From positions 26,977,922 to 27,041,921 of the forward strand of contig NC_060232.1 in NCBI RefSeq assembly GCF_021155775.2: 64,000 nucleotides of DNA, in the 5' to 3' direction. This DNA is from Neodiprion pinetum. Lineage: Eukaryota > Arthropoda > Insecta > Hymenoptera > Diprionidae. The number at the start of each line of letters is the position of its first letter. The first letter of the stretch is position 1. Below are positions 13,801 through 28,800 of this stretch, piece by piece. Made by a program: the position numbers and the translations under genes. The notes beneath the pieces are model-generated. The model was given only the letters and a program-made list of their open reading frames with translations, ran no database searches and was not told where the DNA came from.

Positions 13801-16800
13801 GACACGTAATACCTCAAGTGCGCTGGGAACACGGATGCAGATGGTACTCATTGTTGTGTAACTTCCGACTCTTTCATGGTCACGAGTCAAAAATCTACCG
13901 CCTTTTCTTCTTGTTCGTAACGCGTATTTCGTATCTTCCTTTATTTTCTTCTTGTTTTTTAAATCGTCACTCTTTAATTTCGAAAATTAATTTCATGATG
14001 TTTCGAATTAACTTCAATAAAGTCAACGACGAAGTAAACTGAATAAACGATCGAAAGCTGTGATTTAAAATCAATCAATCGAAAATGCCCGAGGATCGAT
14101 AACTCCAGGGCGGTTGCATTGCCGAAATATATGTTCAGTGTAAAAAAACGCAACGTTCGTTGAATAGATTCCATGAATAATTTCTTAATTTTCCAATTAT
14201 CTTGCGTTATAATTTGTACACATTATTATCGTATAATATTCAACTGCATAAATGAACTTGAGTTCATTTCACTTTTCAAACCCTGCGTAACTTTGTTTAT
14301 AATCCTTTCAGCTTATTTATTCTTCATCATCTTACTCGACTGTACACCCGAAACATTTTTAACAACTAAATGGAGCACTCAGGTGCATTTGTAACACGCA
14401 ACGCATACTTGTAAGTAAGATCCTCGTGTATTTTACTTAAAATTTCATTTGGCGGAGGACCAGAAAGCCGACTAATTAGACGCATAGGTCGGGCACACGA
14501 CTGCCCGTTATACACGCATGGAGGTGTTTTCGTAGTTTCAAACGCGGAAACAAAGTCTGCCTGCAAGTAGGTACATGCATACGTACGTATTAATATTCAC
14601 CCGAGTAAATACGCTGCGGCTGAATCGCATTTTGCCATTCTCGTATCGTGTTTAGTTTCTCAGGAGTCTGCTAATTTTCTAATTAAATCACTGAGGCGGA
14701 TCTTGAAGAGCCAGGCTATATCTGGGTTATCGATCCTCTCTGTCATGTCTACTCGCAGCTTGGATTTCGTGCTGAGGAAAAATAAAAAATTCATAAACAC
14801 CAAGTCATCCGGGTATGATTTTATTTATACCTATATAGCTGAGGTTCCGTTCACGAAGGAATAATGCATTTTTAGTAGCTGATGCTAACGCGCCGTTTTT
14901 TATTACGTACCAAGTGCGATTTGTCAAACTCCGTTCAGCACGACTAACTGCCTGTGAAACGAGTATCACGGAATTAGTTCGTACCTTCGCCGCCAGGCGC
15001 GTGAGTCGCGGTTCTCTCTCGCAGGAGAAGATTATTTTCCTATGTCGGTAATAACACAATGCAGGAGATGAAGGGTAATTGTAAACTGTTCAACGTTTTT
15101 GCACTTTCATACTGTTTAGTATAAGATAAGTTTAGTATAAGCTCAGAAATGAAATTTTAATAGCATTTTCACGAAATCGTTGTCAAATCTAATTTACAGT
15201 TTGTAAGAATATGGCGATTTCACTGCAATTAATAGTTTGTTTCGGCTATTTTTTTTTTTTTTGCATATCGAACACACGCAGTGGTACGTAAAACCTTGCG
15301 GTCGGTGAAAATGTTTTTCTTCGTTCAAGTTGCACGTGAGTTATAAAGCACGGCGTATAGTACATTTCAATTTGGGACACGAGTCGCTGCGTCATTGCTT
15401 TGAATGAACTGTGACTAACCACAGGTAAACAATTTTGTAACAAAACTGGTACGAAGAAAATAAAAGAAGATGACCTGGCGGAATGAATATAACGACTTGT
15501 GTCGTTAGGTTTACTTTGACGAAGAACTGCTTTGACGCGTGTTGTATGTCGATACACGAAACTAGGTAATTCCTCGCAATGCAAATCGCGATATAGATAC
15601 GTGATTCGCAATTTCTTGGAATCAAAGGCTTTGCAACGCGACGGTAGCATCGTCTCATGTAATCATAACGTCGACAGCTGATGCATCCGCACGCGTATAT
15701 ACTTTGTGGAAAAACAAGGTTTCTGAAAATATACATCAAAGATGATTGCACGAATTTTCATTACGGAACGAATCGTGAGTCTAGAAAATTACACCCGGAA
15801 ACAACTGGTAATTTATCAAATGGAGTATATAAGTTATCGGTGTATTAAGAGAAAAATTTTATAATCGTACAATAAAGCTCGTTGATTTGAATAAGCGTTG
15901 TCTTGTTACAATCATGATAATTTTGAGATACAGATTAAAAGATTGATGTGAAATTCACTGAGAAATTTGTTTCGAAAAAAGTACGCTTGAAAATACGTAA
16001 TTCTTATCAACTTTGCTCGTATCATATTTACTCATGGTATTTGAACGAGTGATATAGGGCCCGTTTAATACCTCCGACTTATTTCGTAATCGCCATTAAA
16101 AGAAAGTGAAAAAGGTTTTGAATTCAGCGTCAGATATATTTCAGTTTAAAAAGTTACTCTGAAAACAGATCCAGTTAACCATGCAGCTGCTCTGATTAAC
16201 CCGAGAGGTTAAAAGTTACACACTTTCAAACAATAATTTAACAACTTTGCTTTCACGACGTTAGAAATTTCTCCGCAAGTTTTGTAACTCGTATCTCCTA
16301 CACGGATAAATTTGCTATTAAAACTGAAAATGAGTTTGATCAATATAAGAAAGATAATATAAAAATTTCTTTCTCTCACTTCAGATATGTACGATAAAAT
16401 CGTAGAACTCGACAATTGAATTTCAACTTCAATATCCATTTGAACATTACCGCATATATTCAATCGTTAAATCCCAAAACGAGTTTCAAAAACTTCCGAA
16501 ATAATTAAAACATGAAATTTGAACCTCAAATTGTTGAAATTTTATCTTGTGTAATATAAATTTCCTCAGATTCATTTTGATTACATAACGTTGTTTTATC
16601 CACGTCAACTACCATTGGAAAAAATAACCTCGCCGGAAGTTTTTCAACCGTTTTTACCGCTTTACCAAACTTCTGATTAATCCCGCGGGTCCCGTTCATC
16701 CCTGTAAAAGTTGTCGAACGATACGGCACAAAAAGACTTCTCGAATCTCTATAAAATTCCACGGCGGGTAAAAGGCGAATAGTCGGTGTAGGTATAACTC

Positions 16801-19800
16801 ACTCCGTTATTCCACACTGAAACAATCGTCACGTCATCGACGTCCCTCGGCGCGTTCACCGTAAACCGGAACCGACAAGGTCCACCCCCTCATGCTGCAT
16901 ATCCTACCGGCAAAGGGACTCGCATCGAGCCCTACGGCGTTGCCGTAGTGGTTTCGTGATTCACGAACCGACTCGAACACCGGGTCAGAAGTACGCGATG
17001 ACAATACTTACACCTGCAGAGTCCCCCTCCGTTCCCGTCATGCATCGGACCCGAAGGAAACGGCACTGCGGGCCGATTGGCCAGGTGAAACATGCGCGTA
17101 CTTACGAGTCGGTCCACACCGAACAATGCAGACCACGACTGTTTGTTCTTCACTCAAAAACCGGCACCCATGCAATGCGGATTGATTCGTGATAAAGTGG
17201 GAAAGTTCATCGGTCAAACTGGACTGTTAGATCTACGGTGAAGAAAGTTATGCAAACATACTAGATGATCGTGAAAAGAAAAAGGGGGTGAAAGTTACAG
17301 TGCATGAGTACAAGTCGTCTATAATGGATGGGTGATTCAAATTTCGTCCCTTCGAAACTGCTAAAGCTCTAACGAATTGTGATAAAGGACCCTGCACAGG
17401 TCCTTCGGAGTATTTACTTGGATATATTTACCTCTGTGTTTACGTGCGCGTGATCGAACGCGGCAATTCGTTCTCTGAAAATGGTACGTCAAATTGAAAT
17501 GTCGAATAATTTATCAACGTTGTAATATCTAATGGAATTTACCTGTTTCATAGATTTGTTATGCTCCGGACGTACGTAATGGTGGTTCAATGCGTGTATT
17601 AAATTGCGTACATTGAATCCGACTGTCGTGACAGCGGATTTGTTCTCAGGACGATTGAGAATATGCAAAAGAAATGTCCTTTCTTTAATCGTTTAAGTGA
17701 AATTTATAACCAACTTGTCTCTCAAATTTCCAACTCTTGACAATAGTTTAAACTATTTGCTTGAATAAATTCTATCGATACAATAATTCGAAAATGGTAT
17801 TGAATACTTCGACATTCTTTGTATCACAGCATTTGTAATTTAAGGCAACAAGGCTCAAGAATTTGAACTATTTTTCATGAATTTAAATAATGGCTTGAAT
17901 GATTTTTTTTAATTAAACATCACGAAGAATTTACCTGATTTAATGCATTTCCAAGTTTTTACTTTCCGTTTAAAGAACCGTCTCTATGGTAATCTGGATA
18001 TTTGTACTGTGTATCTAAGTTAATTAGCATTTTTCAACTGCCTCAAATATGGTGTTGTTTTGTCGAGTAAATACGTGTAATTTCTGGTTGGCAAACTAAT
18101 TAATCAATTAACGAATGCAGGAAGAAATTGGTAGAATAAAGGGCAGCTTGAAGAAAATCATACGTAGGCGTAGGTAATAGGTAACCATGTGAAATTATTT
18201 ACATACACTTTTTACAGTGATTTTTGCTCTTAAAATCCTTGAGATCCAAGCTGATCCTTTCGCTCCATTCTGAAAAGCAAAGCCAAAAATAATAAACCAA
18301 CTTAAATAGAAGCAATTTTTGCATAATAAATGAATAAAGCGTAATCAGCATTCTGCACATATCACGTGCGTATTGACATACGATAATACACCTCAGGCTA
18401 ACGTAACTTTGAAAAAAGAAGCAAATGAACAAATGAAACTGAAAGAGAAACTCAGCCAAGTGACACACGTATATAATTTTGCAAAGCGTATGAAGAAATT
18501 AAGCTGAAAGCGTTGCGAAAACAATTTATCAAACATATATAATCAACAATTACATCTCACATGAAAATCTCAATTAAAAATTCATAAAAAAAGATTTTAA
18601 TTAAATACCTAAAAACTAACCGCTCAATTTCGACGAGAATTGACCCGGCAGATGTTGATCCAAAAATGGCGACCAATGCAGGTGCATGGGTTCAAAATTT
18701 TTGCGAACATTACACTTGGTGCAATGAATAAATCACAATACACCAGCAGAGTTCTCCCTTAAAGTTCGCACAAGTGTTTGTCAACCCTCGAATCAGTTGC
18801 TACGGAGGGTACTTAAGCCGTACGAAAGCGCATCGAATAATGCATAATGCATATGAATAAGGAGGAGATGGGTAGGTTACAGTTACGGTTACAACTTTGG
18901 GACACGTGCCATGTCCAAATAGAGTCACAGGCGCTGTAAACGCATCCGCGGTGTTCAAACTGCCGCCTGTATGAGGCACCTTTAGTTATCAATTTACAAT
19001 CAACAGCTGTACGTAAAAGCTGCACACACAAATTTAATAAGTCACGTGTCATTGCGCCGTACTTACGTTACGTAATTACACACGTACCATAATCCATTTA
19101 ACGATCTTGCCTTTTTTTCTGGCTGTTTTTATTTCAGTTCTATTTTTGTATTTTCTGTACTATTAGTATTCATTTTTTTTTTTTTACAACAGGACAGTAT
19201 CACTATGGAATAGAGTAAACTGTATTGCTATGACAACGAAACGTCGTCATGGACGTTATTTTTTATAGTGAGGTAATTTTTGGTAACGTTTCGTTGAGTG
19301 ACGGCCGGTGGCTTCTGTGCGGGATTTAATTCAATCGTAAATGAGTTTAAACGGGAGAAAATTTCGTTTCAATTTAGAGCTGCCAGTTATTCTGTAATTT
19401 GGTTAATTTAGTTATCAAGATTGGATTCAAGTTTAATCCGATTTTGCACTAATTTTTCAGTTCGATACGAATCTTTAAATAAAGCTTCTGCAAAACTCTG
19501 TATGGGGCATTCAATTCCATCTTGACCAGGTTTTATTTAGTGAAAACTTAATTTCATTCAACGTAACCGCTTTACATAAATATTTATGAATATTCGCAAC
19601 TTTTTACAGTTTCACCTTTCTTGAGATTCTCCAACTCATTCATTACTATTCCGATCACTTGAGAATCGGTTTCATGATGAAGTTTGAATTCACAAATTAA
19701 ATGTTTAAACGTTGTAAACTTTTGAGTAGAATTCTCACATATTTTAAATTGTATAAAGAACAGGTCCGGATTAAAAAGAAGATGAAACTGATCTTTGGCG

Positions 19801-22800
19801 CAACGTTTCAGGAATCGGATAAAGATATAGTGAAAAAGTTAATAAAAAGGAGGCCAGGAGAATTTTTTTAGCGCTTGCATTAAAAAACTCGTTATATAAA
19901 GTATACAATTTTGTAAAGAGTTTTTTAATAGTTTCGGCAGATGGCTCCTGCAGATCGGATATATAATGAAAGTTTTAAACCGTGTAAATTGTCAATTTCA
20001 CTCTGCCGGCTCTCTGGGTGCAATTACGTTCACCCATTTCTTTCGGACTCGTATAAAAGTGAATTACTCGCCTGCAGGGTTGCTATTTAAAATATTTTTC
20101 CATATAAAATACCGTTCCCCGTAGAAAATTGAGAATTGTTTGTATTCAGCGGCAATTAAGCGATATTCAAATCCGACAGGTCAATAATATGCAAAATATG
20201 GAAACTGCAAATTTTTCTAGTAATCGAATCACGACAAGCAGCAGTTTTCGACAATTTTCTCCCAAATATTGTTACGGGTATTATCGCAAAACAGAAATTT
20301 TGTATCGTCAAAATTACACCGCGAGTCACATTTAAGTCGATTATAAAGGATTCGACGCGATGTCATTTCATTTGAATTATACGATTTATAAGCGAATCGG
20401 ATCCAGCGAAGCATTAACTCCCTGTGTATATTATAATGTTCAGAAAAGTCGCGATGTCGACAAGACGAGAAAAAGCGTAACTATAATCTGGTCGACAAAA
20501 TATCGTGCAGTAAGTTACGCTGATTTCACGATGTATGTACATATATATAAACACATATATATTATATAGCTTCAAACGCCGCACCGTCATTGTCACGGTC
20601 CGAGTCTTGCAAGGGTTCGTACCTAACTCCGTTGATTTCTAATGGACAAATAACACTGATAATACACCATAAACGTTGCTATTATTGCACACACATCCAC
20701 AAGCGGTTCGCCAGCCTTGTTCTGCTTGGGATATTCCCGCAGCCTTGACATACTACGTGTTTTACCTGGCAAAATATGGTATTATACCTGTGAGTACACA
20801 CGTATAAGGCGCATACTCGCTCACATAAATTCGTGAAACGCATGAATTAAAACAATAGGACCCACGCGGAGAGCGGTGCAGAAATTGAGGGAAACGCGAG
20901 TGCCACATTTTTCTCCTTTTTATCGTCATCAAGCTCGTGCAAAATTTCTTGGTTAAGGCAACGTTTTGTTTCAAAATTATTATTCACGTTCCGTTTAATT
21001 AGCTCTTCGGTTGACCAAATTATACACAGCTTGTTGTATTTTCACACATAAGCGTATAGAAGCGGTGAATAAAAGCTATAAGGGTAGTTTTGTTTCTCGG
21101 TTAATCACTGCAGCTTTTTTACCCTTTTTCGAACGTATTTGTTCTCGTTTTTACATCTTGAGAAATTTGGCATGCAGGTATATATATATATATATATATA
21201 TATAGATGTTCGAAATAATTTGGCGAACTTTAAAGTTTCCCCCCCATCTTCACTCAACCAAATACGTATATTGTTGGGTAGAATTTAACTCGCCCGAGGG
21301 ACTGAAACTCCAAAGTCCTTGATTGACGTTAACACAAGCCGTGAAAAATTAACCACGATGGAATTAAATATAAAGCGGTAAGGCAACAATATATAAATTA
21401 TTCCGTGTTGCATGTATTTACCGAAATTTAACCATCGGGGCGGTCTTGATAAATATTTATACATGACAGATATTAATCGGTAAATATGTGCGTACATTCG
21501 TGTAGCGTGGTTAAATCGATTCAATTATTATCAGTACTATTGGTTTTCATACAGTTCACTCACTGACTGTTTCCGTTTGTTCAAAGCAACCAGAATTTTA
21601 CAACTGTACAAATTTTCCTTCAAATAAAACACAGAGAAAAATCATAACAGTAGGTACTACATGGTTCACGGTTATTTGATTGGTGTTTGCAAAGATTTGC
21701 TGAAGCATTGATTTCGATCGATTTTGATAGGATGTACAAATACATGAAAACAAAAAGGAAAAAAAAAGACAGAAGCAAAAAACGAATAACCAATAATTCT
21801 GGTCGGATATAATATAGCGGATCTACGTGCGGACAATACTTGCAATTAAGAGTCGGGGAGGAGATATCCGGTATACGCCGACTTCCGTTGTACGGATTAT
21901 ATTTTACGACCATTCAGGGAGCCAGGAATTAAGCCCGTACATATGAACGTCGTGTAACAAGTGCAGGATCCACAGTTGTTTGACTTCGTGAAGAAATTAA
22001 CTTGCTGGTCAAATTCGATTTGTTTTGATCTCACAGATCCGTGCGACGCAGTCGCTGCGTAGTCTGTATGAATTTGATTGAATTTTCAAAATCCATGGAA
22101 TATTTGAATTCGGAATAATTCACGAATGGTTGTCTCTATTTTGAAAGTTTTATTTTATTTTTTTCTAAATGACAATTCTCAGGGTAATAAGATACAACGT
22201 AAGTTAACAAGAATTAAAAATCTAGATAATTCACCGTTGGGTATAAACGTTGTTGTAAATAATATTCGCAAATGTCAAATTTCACAAATTCAAAATTTTT
22301 CCTTTCAGCATTCATGCGTTTGTGAATATGATTCTAACAGAGATTTGAAAACTTTAACACAATTTTTACTAATAAGTATCCGTTTGTTTCTACTTTGTGT
22401 AAAACTTAACGTTACAATACCGAGCGTTCTTTGACGTATTTACGGAGTTGAATGAACAGTTAATTATATTCATTCATTCATTCATTCGTAATTCATTCAC
22501 TCATTCTCCGAGGCTTACTCTTCATCTTAAAATACACTATCGCGAATTGTGTCATCGCGCTACAAAAACGAAACGTTAAATTTGCGTCACATTCGTAATG
22601 TCAATTATCATTTGCGGGTCAAGACTTGATATGGTGAACGTACAGAAACCGAACAGTCGTTCGAATTCTCACGGTTTTAAGCCTACGAGTTTTTTCGCAT
22701 ATATGCATTCTATGTAAAAGTGTGTAAAAAAAATTCAAACCACTCATCATACTTACAAAAACACAAATATAATTCCGCATGACTGACACGAGCCCACGTA

Positions 22801-25800
22801 TGTATAATTTCCCACAAAATTTTCCCAACTCAAACCAAAATACCCCGATACCTGATACTCCCACACATTTTCCCCTCAAAATAATATACTCGCGCTCACG
22901 ATTCGCGAGTAAAATTTTCACTTTCTACACGATATTATCGTGCCTAAATTCTTTCTTCCCTTTCAATTACCTCTCGACGACGACTAGCGACTATCCAAAC
23001 GCGATAAGATCAGAAAATACCCAAATAACAAAGGTACGATTTTAAGTTTGACGACATCTCGTCCGTTGGTTATATAAAACGTACATTAAAAAAGATCCAA
23101 ATTTAGTTCCGCAAATCGAATGAAAGCGGGGCTAAACTTCGTTAAACGCGACTCGTTAGCGGGATCGTAATATCAACAAGCATCATCAGCGAACGATGAT
23201 AAGTTACCCACACACAAACGTCTCGGCCTGCGGAATACACTTGACACGATGACGTCATGAAGTCAAGGTACACGCTCCTCCTCCATCAGCTTCGGGTTAC
23301 AGACTAGAGTTAGTATATGCCGAGGTGGGCACTCGGTGAACTGCCGGGAACAAGTGTACTCGCGGTGTCGCTGCATGCATGTCCCTTTAATCCCTTTTCC
23401 GAGAGACGAGTGTCAAGTGTACTTCCATTTAATCTCGAGCTTAGCTCGAGTCGAGGAGAAGGTGCAGGGAAGTGAACACGGCTTTAAAACGACGGCAAAG
23501 TGCTCCTCGTGCGGAAGACCTGCGCTAATTGAACCCGTGAGTGTTTCCGGGTTTATCAATTACGATTATTGTTTCCGTTCTTGGTGCAGTCGACTTTATA
23601 ACGCGCCAGTCGGCACCGTCGTTCTTTTCTACCGCGTGCAACAAGCGAGCTTAGAGCTTTCCGTGTGTGCCCAAATTTGAGCTTGCCGAAAGTTTTGCGT
23701 TGACGAAAGCCTCCCGTGGGACGGGAAAAGTTGATTAAATGTTTCGAGAAGTTTGGCACGTCGTATAAACTGTCGTATTCTGCGCGATTGCGGGTACGGC
23801 GATAAGTGAAGACGTGTGTGATTTTAGCAGGGCTTCCAGCGACCGAAGTCACAAATAATGATTGCCGAAATAGTGGCATCTTAAACCAAACGAGAGTCCA
23901 TTTTTTAGTGATAAATATTTGGGTCACAAGAATGTAGTATACGCCGGTTTCAACTCAAAACGCCCAGCAAGGTCGGGACGGAAAATTCAAACGACATGTA
24001 AATTATTTATACGATAATTTGGCTAATTAGAGAAGACCCGTATTCTGTCTTTGAGCTCTTAAAATATTTCGTCTCTCTGCACGGCTATCATCATTTTTTG
24101 TCAAAGGTCCATTTCTACAGATTCCGTAAATTGACTTTTTTTTTTTTTTTTTTTTTTTACAGTGCCATAATTTTTGAACGAATAAACGAATTCGAGTAAT
24201 TTTTCTCCTCAAAATATACGTATTTTTTCCTTCGTTTAGACGACCTCGAGTTAAGGAAGATCAATCGAAAATTGCCAGAGTTATCCAACGCGATGTAAAA
24301 TGTCACGAGAAAAATTTAACCACGATTTCCGGGAATTGAATTATTTTCCTCTTGCCCATTTTTTCCCGACTATTCCTATTACAAAAGTCCTAACTTTTTG
24401 CACAAGTTTCCTCAGCCGGTAAGCTCCTCGAAAAGATATATGAATTTTTCAATATAATGAATTTCTGAAATCTTCAGGTAGCTTATATATTTTCTACTAT
24501 AAATTATTTTCTTCATGTCCCTACATTGTTTCTTTTTGTGCAATACGTGTACGTATTACCAAGAAATAAGCGGGCATGGAAAGTATGAAAAATCCAGTGG
24601 CGAATAAGACTGTATGAGCCTAAAAATAGTTGAATATTACAACCACAATTAAACACGAGTTTGGACATACTTCTGTTTAAGTCATCTCATAACATCGTCA
24701 ATTCATGCAAATTATTGCTCCTTCAACCCACGGATGTTGACTTGTTCTTGCAGTGAAAGTACGGTTTGTTTCTACTTCCTTTTTTCCAGACGTGAATCGT
24801 TTGCACGCCTTCAGTTGTGTTAACGTCTTCCATTATTTTGTTTCACTCTCGCGATATTTTTTTACGAGCAGAATGACAGAATATGGGTCTCCTCAAATTT
24901 GCCGAAGAATCATATGTATTTTTCAAATAAATTTTTTGAATTATTCGACATCGATAGATTTTGTGGGACACGTTGATGCCAAGAGTAAAATTTTTGTTTT
25001 CTTCTTATCAGAGACATGTAAATAAAGGCAATTGGTTAAAAATAAAGGCAAATGGTAGCGAGTGTGAAAAATAGTGGCAAATTAGTGTCATTAGTTGCAA
25101 ACTGGAAGCCGCCCTGTTTCAGTTATCTCATTTCGAAAACGTTCGTACGTTCATAAATACGCGTTTGATACATCTGTAAAATTAAAAAAGGCGGTATGAA
25201 TATTTCGTCAGTCAACAATTTCGCGAGGTATGCCTAACGCGTGAATTTTGCAACTTGTAATATAATAAGACAGGTGATTCGATGAGCGCACATCGACCCG
25301 GTTGAAGGCTGCATCGTGATTCCCTGATCGCGAGTCCCTGTCGTGCAAGTTTTTTATTTTTTTTTTTTAGTTTTCAATTATAATCCGCGCAACCGCATCA
25401 TCATCGCGCATGCAAATCAACAGTGATTATGAACTTTTAGCTCCCTCCGATGCGATCGTGTAAACGAATAACATCGCGAATGAGAGGATATATTATTTGA
25501 GGGACCAGCTCGCTACGCATAACTTCGCGAAGTTAATTTCGTATAATGATATAATAACGCGAGACGCGTTGACGGTGTGGAATTAATTCGCCAAGTTTAA
25601 TCGCTGGGCGAAATTTCCTCGAGGTTTGAGAAACTTACGATATTGGGAATGAAATAATGACAGAACTCGCGATTATTAAGGCGAGAAATAATTCAAATTT
25701 ATTTCCGAGCCACGCATCGGCTCGGATATATGTGCGTTTTGACTTTCGCCGGATGTAAATCATCCGCTGTTATAAGGTAATCCGGAGCACGGAACTCGTC

Positions 25801-28800
25801 GAGTAGTTTACTCTCGACCACTTCCGGTTACTGTGAACTCCGTGCGGCGAGTGGTTTTCGCACAATTTTTTTCTACCTTCCCCACGCCCTTTTCCTACAA
25901 GGGTAATTGACAGAGTTGTACCTACAATACGTGCAGCGTGACGCACGTATAATTTGTCTGGATCCGCTATCTTTGCTTTGCAACATTGGTACTTTGGTAT
26001 ATTTAATGATTTTTATCCGCCTATTCGCAAAGCGAATTGCAATGTATCATTTTCACCACTCTTTATACATCGATGCGTTTCTCTGCTGTTGCAACGCTGC
26101 AACGCGAATAGCAAATATACGTTCCTTTCGCAAGATGTCTCATCTTGTTAACTGTTGTAGGGACTACGCGATGTGGATGCGAAGGATGACGTAAGTTAAG
26201 TGGGTATGAAATATAGACTCTCGAAGAATGAAAGACGCGAATTCGATATAGAATCAAATTTTGCACATCGAGTGGATAAATGATCAAAAATTGTAACATC
26301 GTTTTTCATACTTGGGTATATTTTGACTGTAATTTTGAAAGATTTACAACGTGTAATGCAGCATTGCACGGAAATGATAATCTTGACCATTTTTACCCCG
26401 GTTATTTTTATCTGTTTTTATTAACGTCTGAGATTTGTTGACTCGACCGGCCGACGTAGAAACCTGGCGGTGATTATTTGCAGACAGTTAGCTAATCCGC
26501 GGCTGAAGGATTTCGCGGAACGTTCAAATGTTTGATGTTCGCGATTAGGTGGGTGTGGATTTTACTCCCGTGATAAACACGCGGGTCCAAAACTGTTGGT
26601 AATTTACGATCTCTCCGGATTTCGCAAACTGTCGCTAATTTCTCCCTGCCACTAAGTTTTCAAATTTTCAAACAAAAACACAACTTTTTTAATTATCATA
26701 CATAACAATTTCGGCAAATTTTTGGTATAAATAGTAGCGTGTGTAAGTGATTCGAAAAGTTCCTCCCTCCCGCACGAAGTAAGAAGACCGCGTAACGAAA
26801 TTCACAAGTTTCCCAAAGCAACTCTACGCGACGATAGGTTTATAAAATTGGGTAAAACGTATTACAGAATCTGAACTCCAATTTTACAGTTGGACGATAA
26901 TTTCACATTTATATTAGTCATATAATATAACCAAAAGATCGGAAAAAAAATTTCTCTCACAGTTTTCTTCAAGATCCCCGAAAGTCACGACGTTGCAGTA
27001 CGAAAAGCCACAGAAATTGGAAAACCACAAGGCTGATTTTTCGAATACCGAACAACAGTGACACATCTGCGCGAAAATTCTCTCCGACAACCTCCAACAA
27101 TATCCTCTCGAGTTGATAATGCTGATGGGAGAAAAAGACGAGAAAAAACGAAAAGAGTAAAAATATCACCACGAGTCAAGATCGTTATAACATCACCTAA
27201 AATTTGCGTTACAGCAATGTACGAGGCAAAGTTATACGCGTCGAGAGTTTTTTCAGCTCGCAATATTCCCGTGTCCTTATCACCTCGTTGAATCTTCTTC
27301 TCCTTACCAAGATTTCAGGCACGACAGCAATCGCAGTTATAGTCAGTCAGAGCAACCGAGCGGCAACAGAACAGCCCAGAGCTCCGAAGCGTCAGGCAGA
27401 TAATTTATACGTATATACGTATTATGTACATATGTACAAAGTTGCGCAATTCGTTTCCCCAATCCTCCTTAGAGGCAGACACCCGTTCGTCTGTATATGT
27501 ATAGGTATATAATGCAGCGATGGTTATGCGATTGTACAACGTAAAAAAGAAAGAGAGAAAAAAAAAACACTTTTGTTAAACAATGTAAAGATGCCACGCT
27601 TTTTACCTCTCGTCAATCGGTATGGAAAAAAAAAAAAAAAAAATGAAAAATTCCATTTTGTTAGGGACGCTGCGGCCAAGACGATCTCATCGCTAACGAA
27701 TAAATTCATCCTGCATATATATGTATAGTTGATGCGTACGTCTGTATGATGCATGGGTTATGTAAACGTAACAACTTGATGAATTTCATTCAGGAAGTTT
27801 GCAGATTAGAGATAACGAGCAATGTATTATTCATCAAGGAGTACAAACGGATGTGATCGAAACATGATTCCGAAGTTTCAAGATACTGTATGCGATTTTA
27901 ATAATTTCCAGCTCAGACTGGATAAACCAAGTTTCGCTTTTCCTGATCGATCGATACTAGATGGTTGCATTTTTTTTTTGTTTTGTTGACCGGGTAAACA
28001 ATCAACCGTCGTCAGATAAAATAAACGATTGCCAAAATTGTGGAAACGTGGACAAAAGTATATGCAAGACTTTATAAATGAATTGAGCAACTTTTTTTTT
28101 TAAATCCATCTTTTACACCGTAGTTTCAAAAAGAAACCGATTAATAATTACAGCGTGAGTTAGATCTATATTTAGAATCGTCAGTAGTCGGTAACACAAC
28201 ATGTAGGTACATTCGGAGGTTACCTTTACTTACGCAACGGTGATACAATAAAAGCGTGAATAACAACGTCTGCTGAGATAAATCGAAATATATATGTATA
28301 TATGTATGTATACACAGTGTGCCTATATAAGTATTATACACAAAGTTTTTGTGGGCTGCATGTCCGTGACGCCGTTGTAAAGATTTAACTTGGTACCCAC
28401 TGCAACTGATCATGTCCGAGGCGATGTTTCTTTCCCGTATTTCTCATTGCCTTTTCTCACTCATTGCTTTTTCCTCCTTTTTGTCCGTCGAGATCAGCTT
28501 TACGACCGTAACAACAGATATTCGTTTGGCCTTCATGGTCGCGAAGTCGCGGTTGCTGAACGCGGCACAGATGACTACGTCTACCTAGAATAAATAATCT
28601 CGCAACCTGACTATTAAACGCGTCAAATGTGTATGAAAACAGTTTAGTTATCGCATCGGCATAAGAAACCAGAGGTGAGAAGGATCTCTGGGTCACATGA
28701 GCGCGAGCGTAAAACGCAAAGAGAACGTAATTCGCGACGGCATGGCAGGTAGGCAGGCTTCTTAATATTATTCGCATTGACTGTCCTTGGTTCTACATAA

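Noticed and set aside
15957..15975. CACTGAGAAATTT resembling the MITE terminus
   Set aside because: The sequence that follows does not resemble either MITE copy, and no matching opposite end is present nearby.
23336..23680. 114-codon ORF in the GC-richer intron patch
   Set aside because: It opens from GTG, not ATG. The donor at 23540 leaves phase 0, which does not fit the exon at 32750, so it is not a first exon of the nested gene in that frame.
25517..25546. loxP-like sequence (ATAACTTCGCGAAGTTAAT then CGTATA)
   Set aside because: It is a short palindrome around TTCGCGAA that lacks the loxP spacer and second arm; coincidence is the simpler explanation.
28412..28588. 58-codon ORF with a signal-peptide-like start (MSEAMFLSRISHCLFSLIAF)
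   Set aside because: Hydrophobic starts are frequent in AT-rich noise, and there is no cleavage-site, cysteine pattern or amidation signal to support a secreted peptide.
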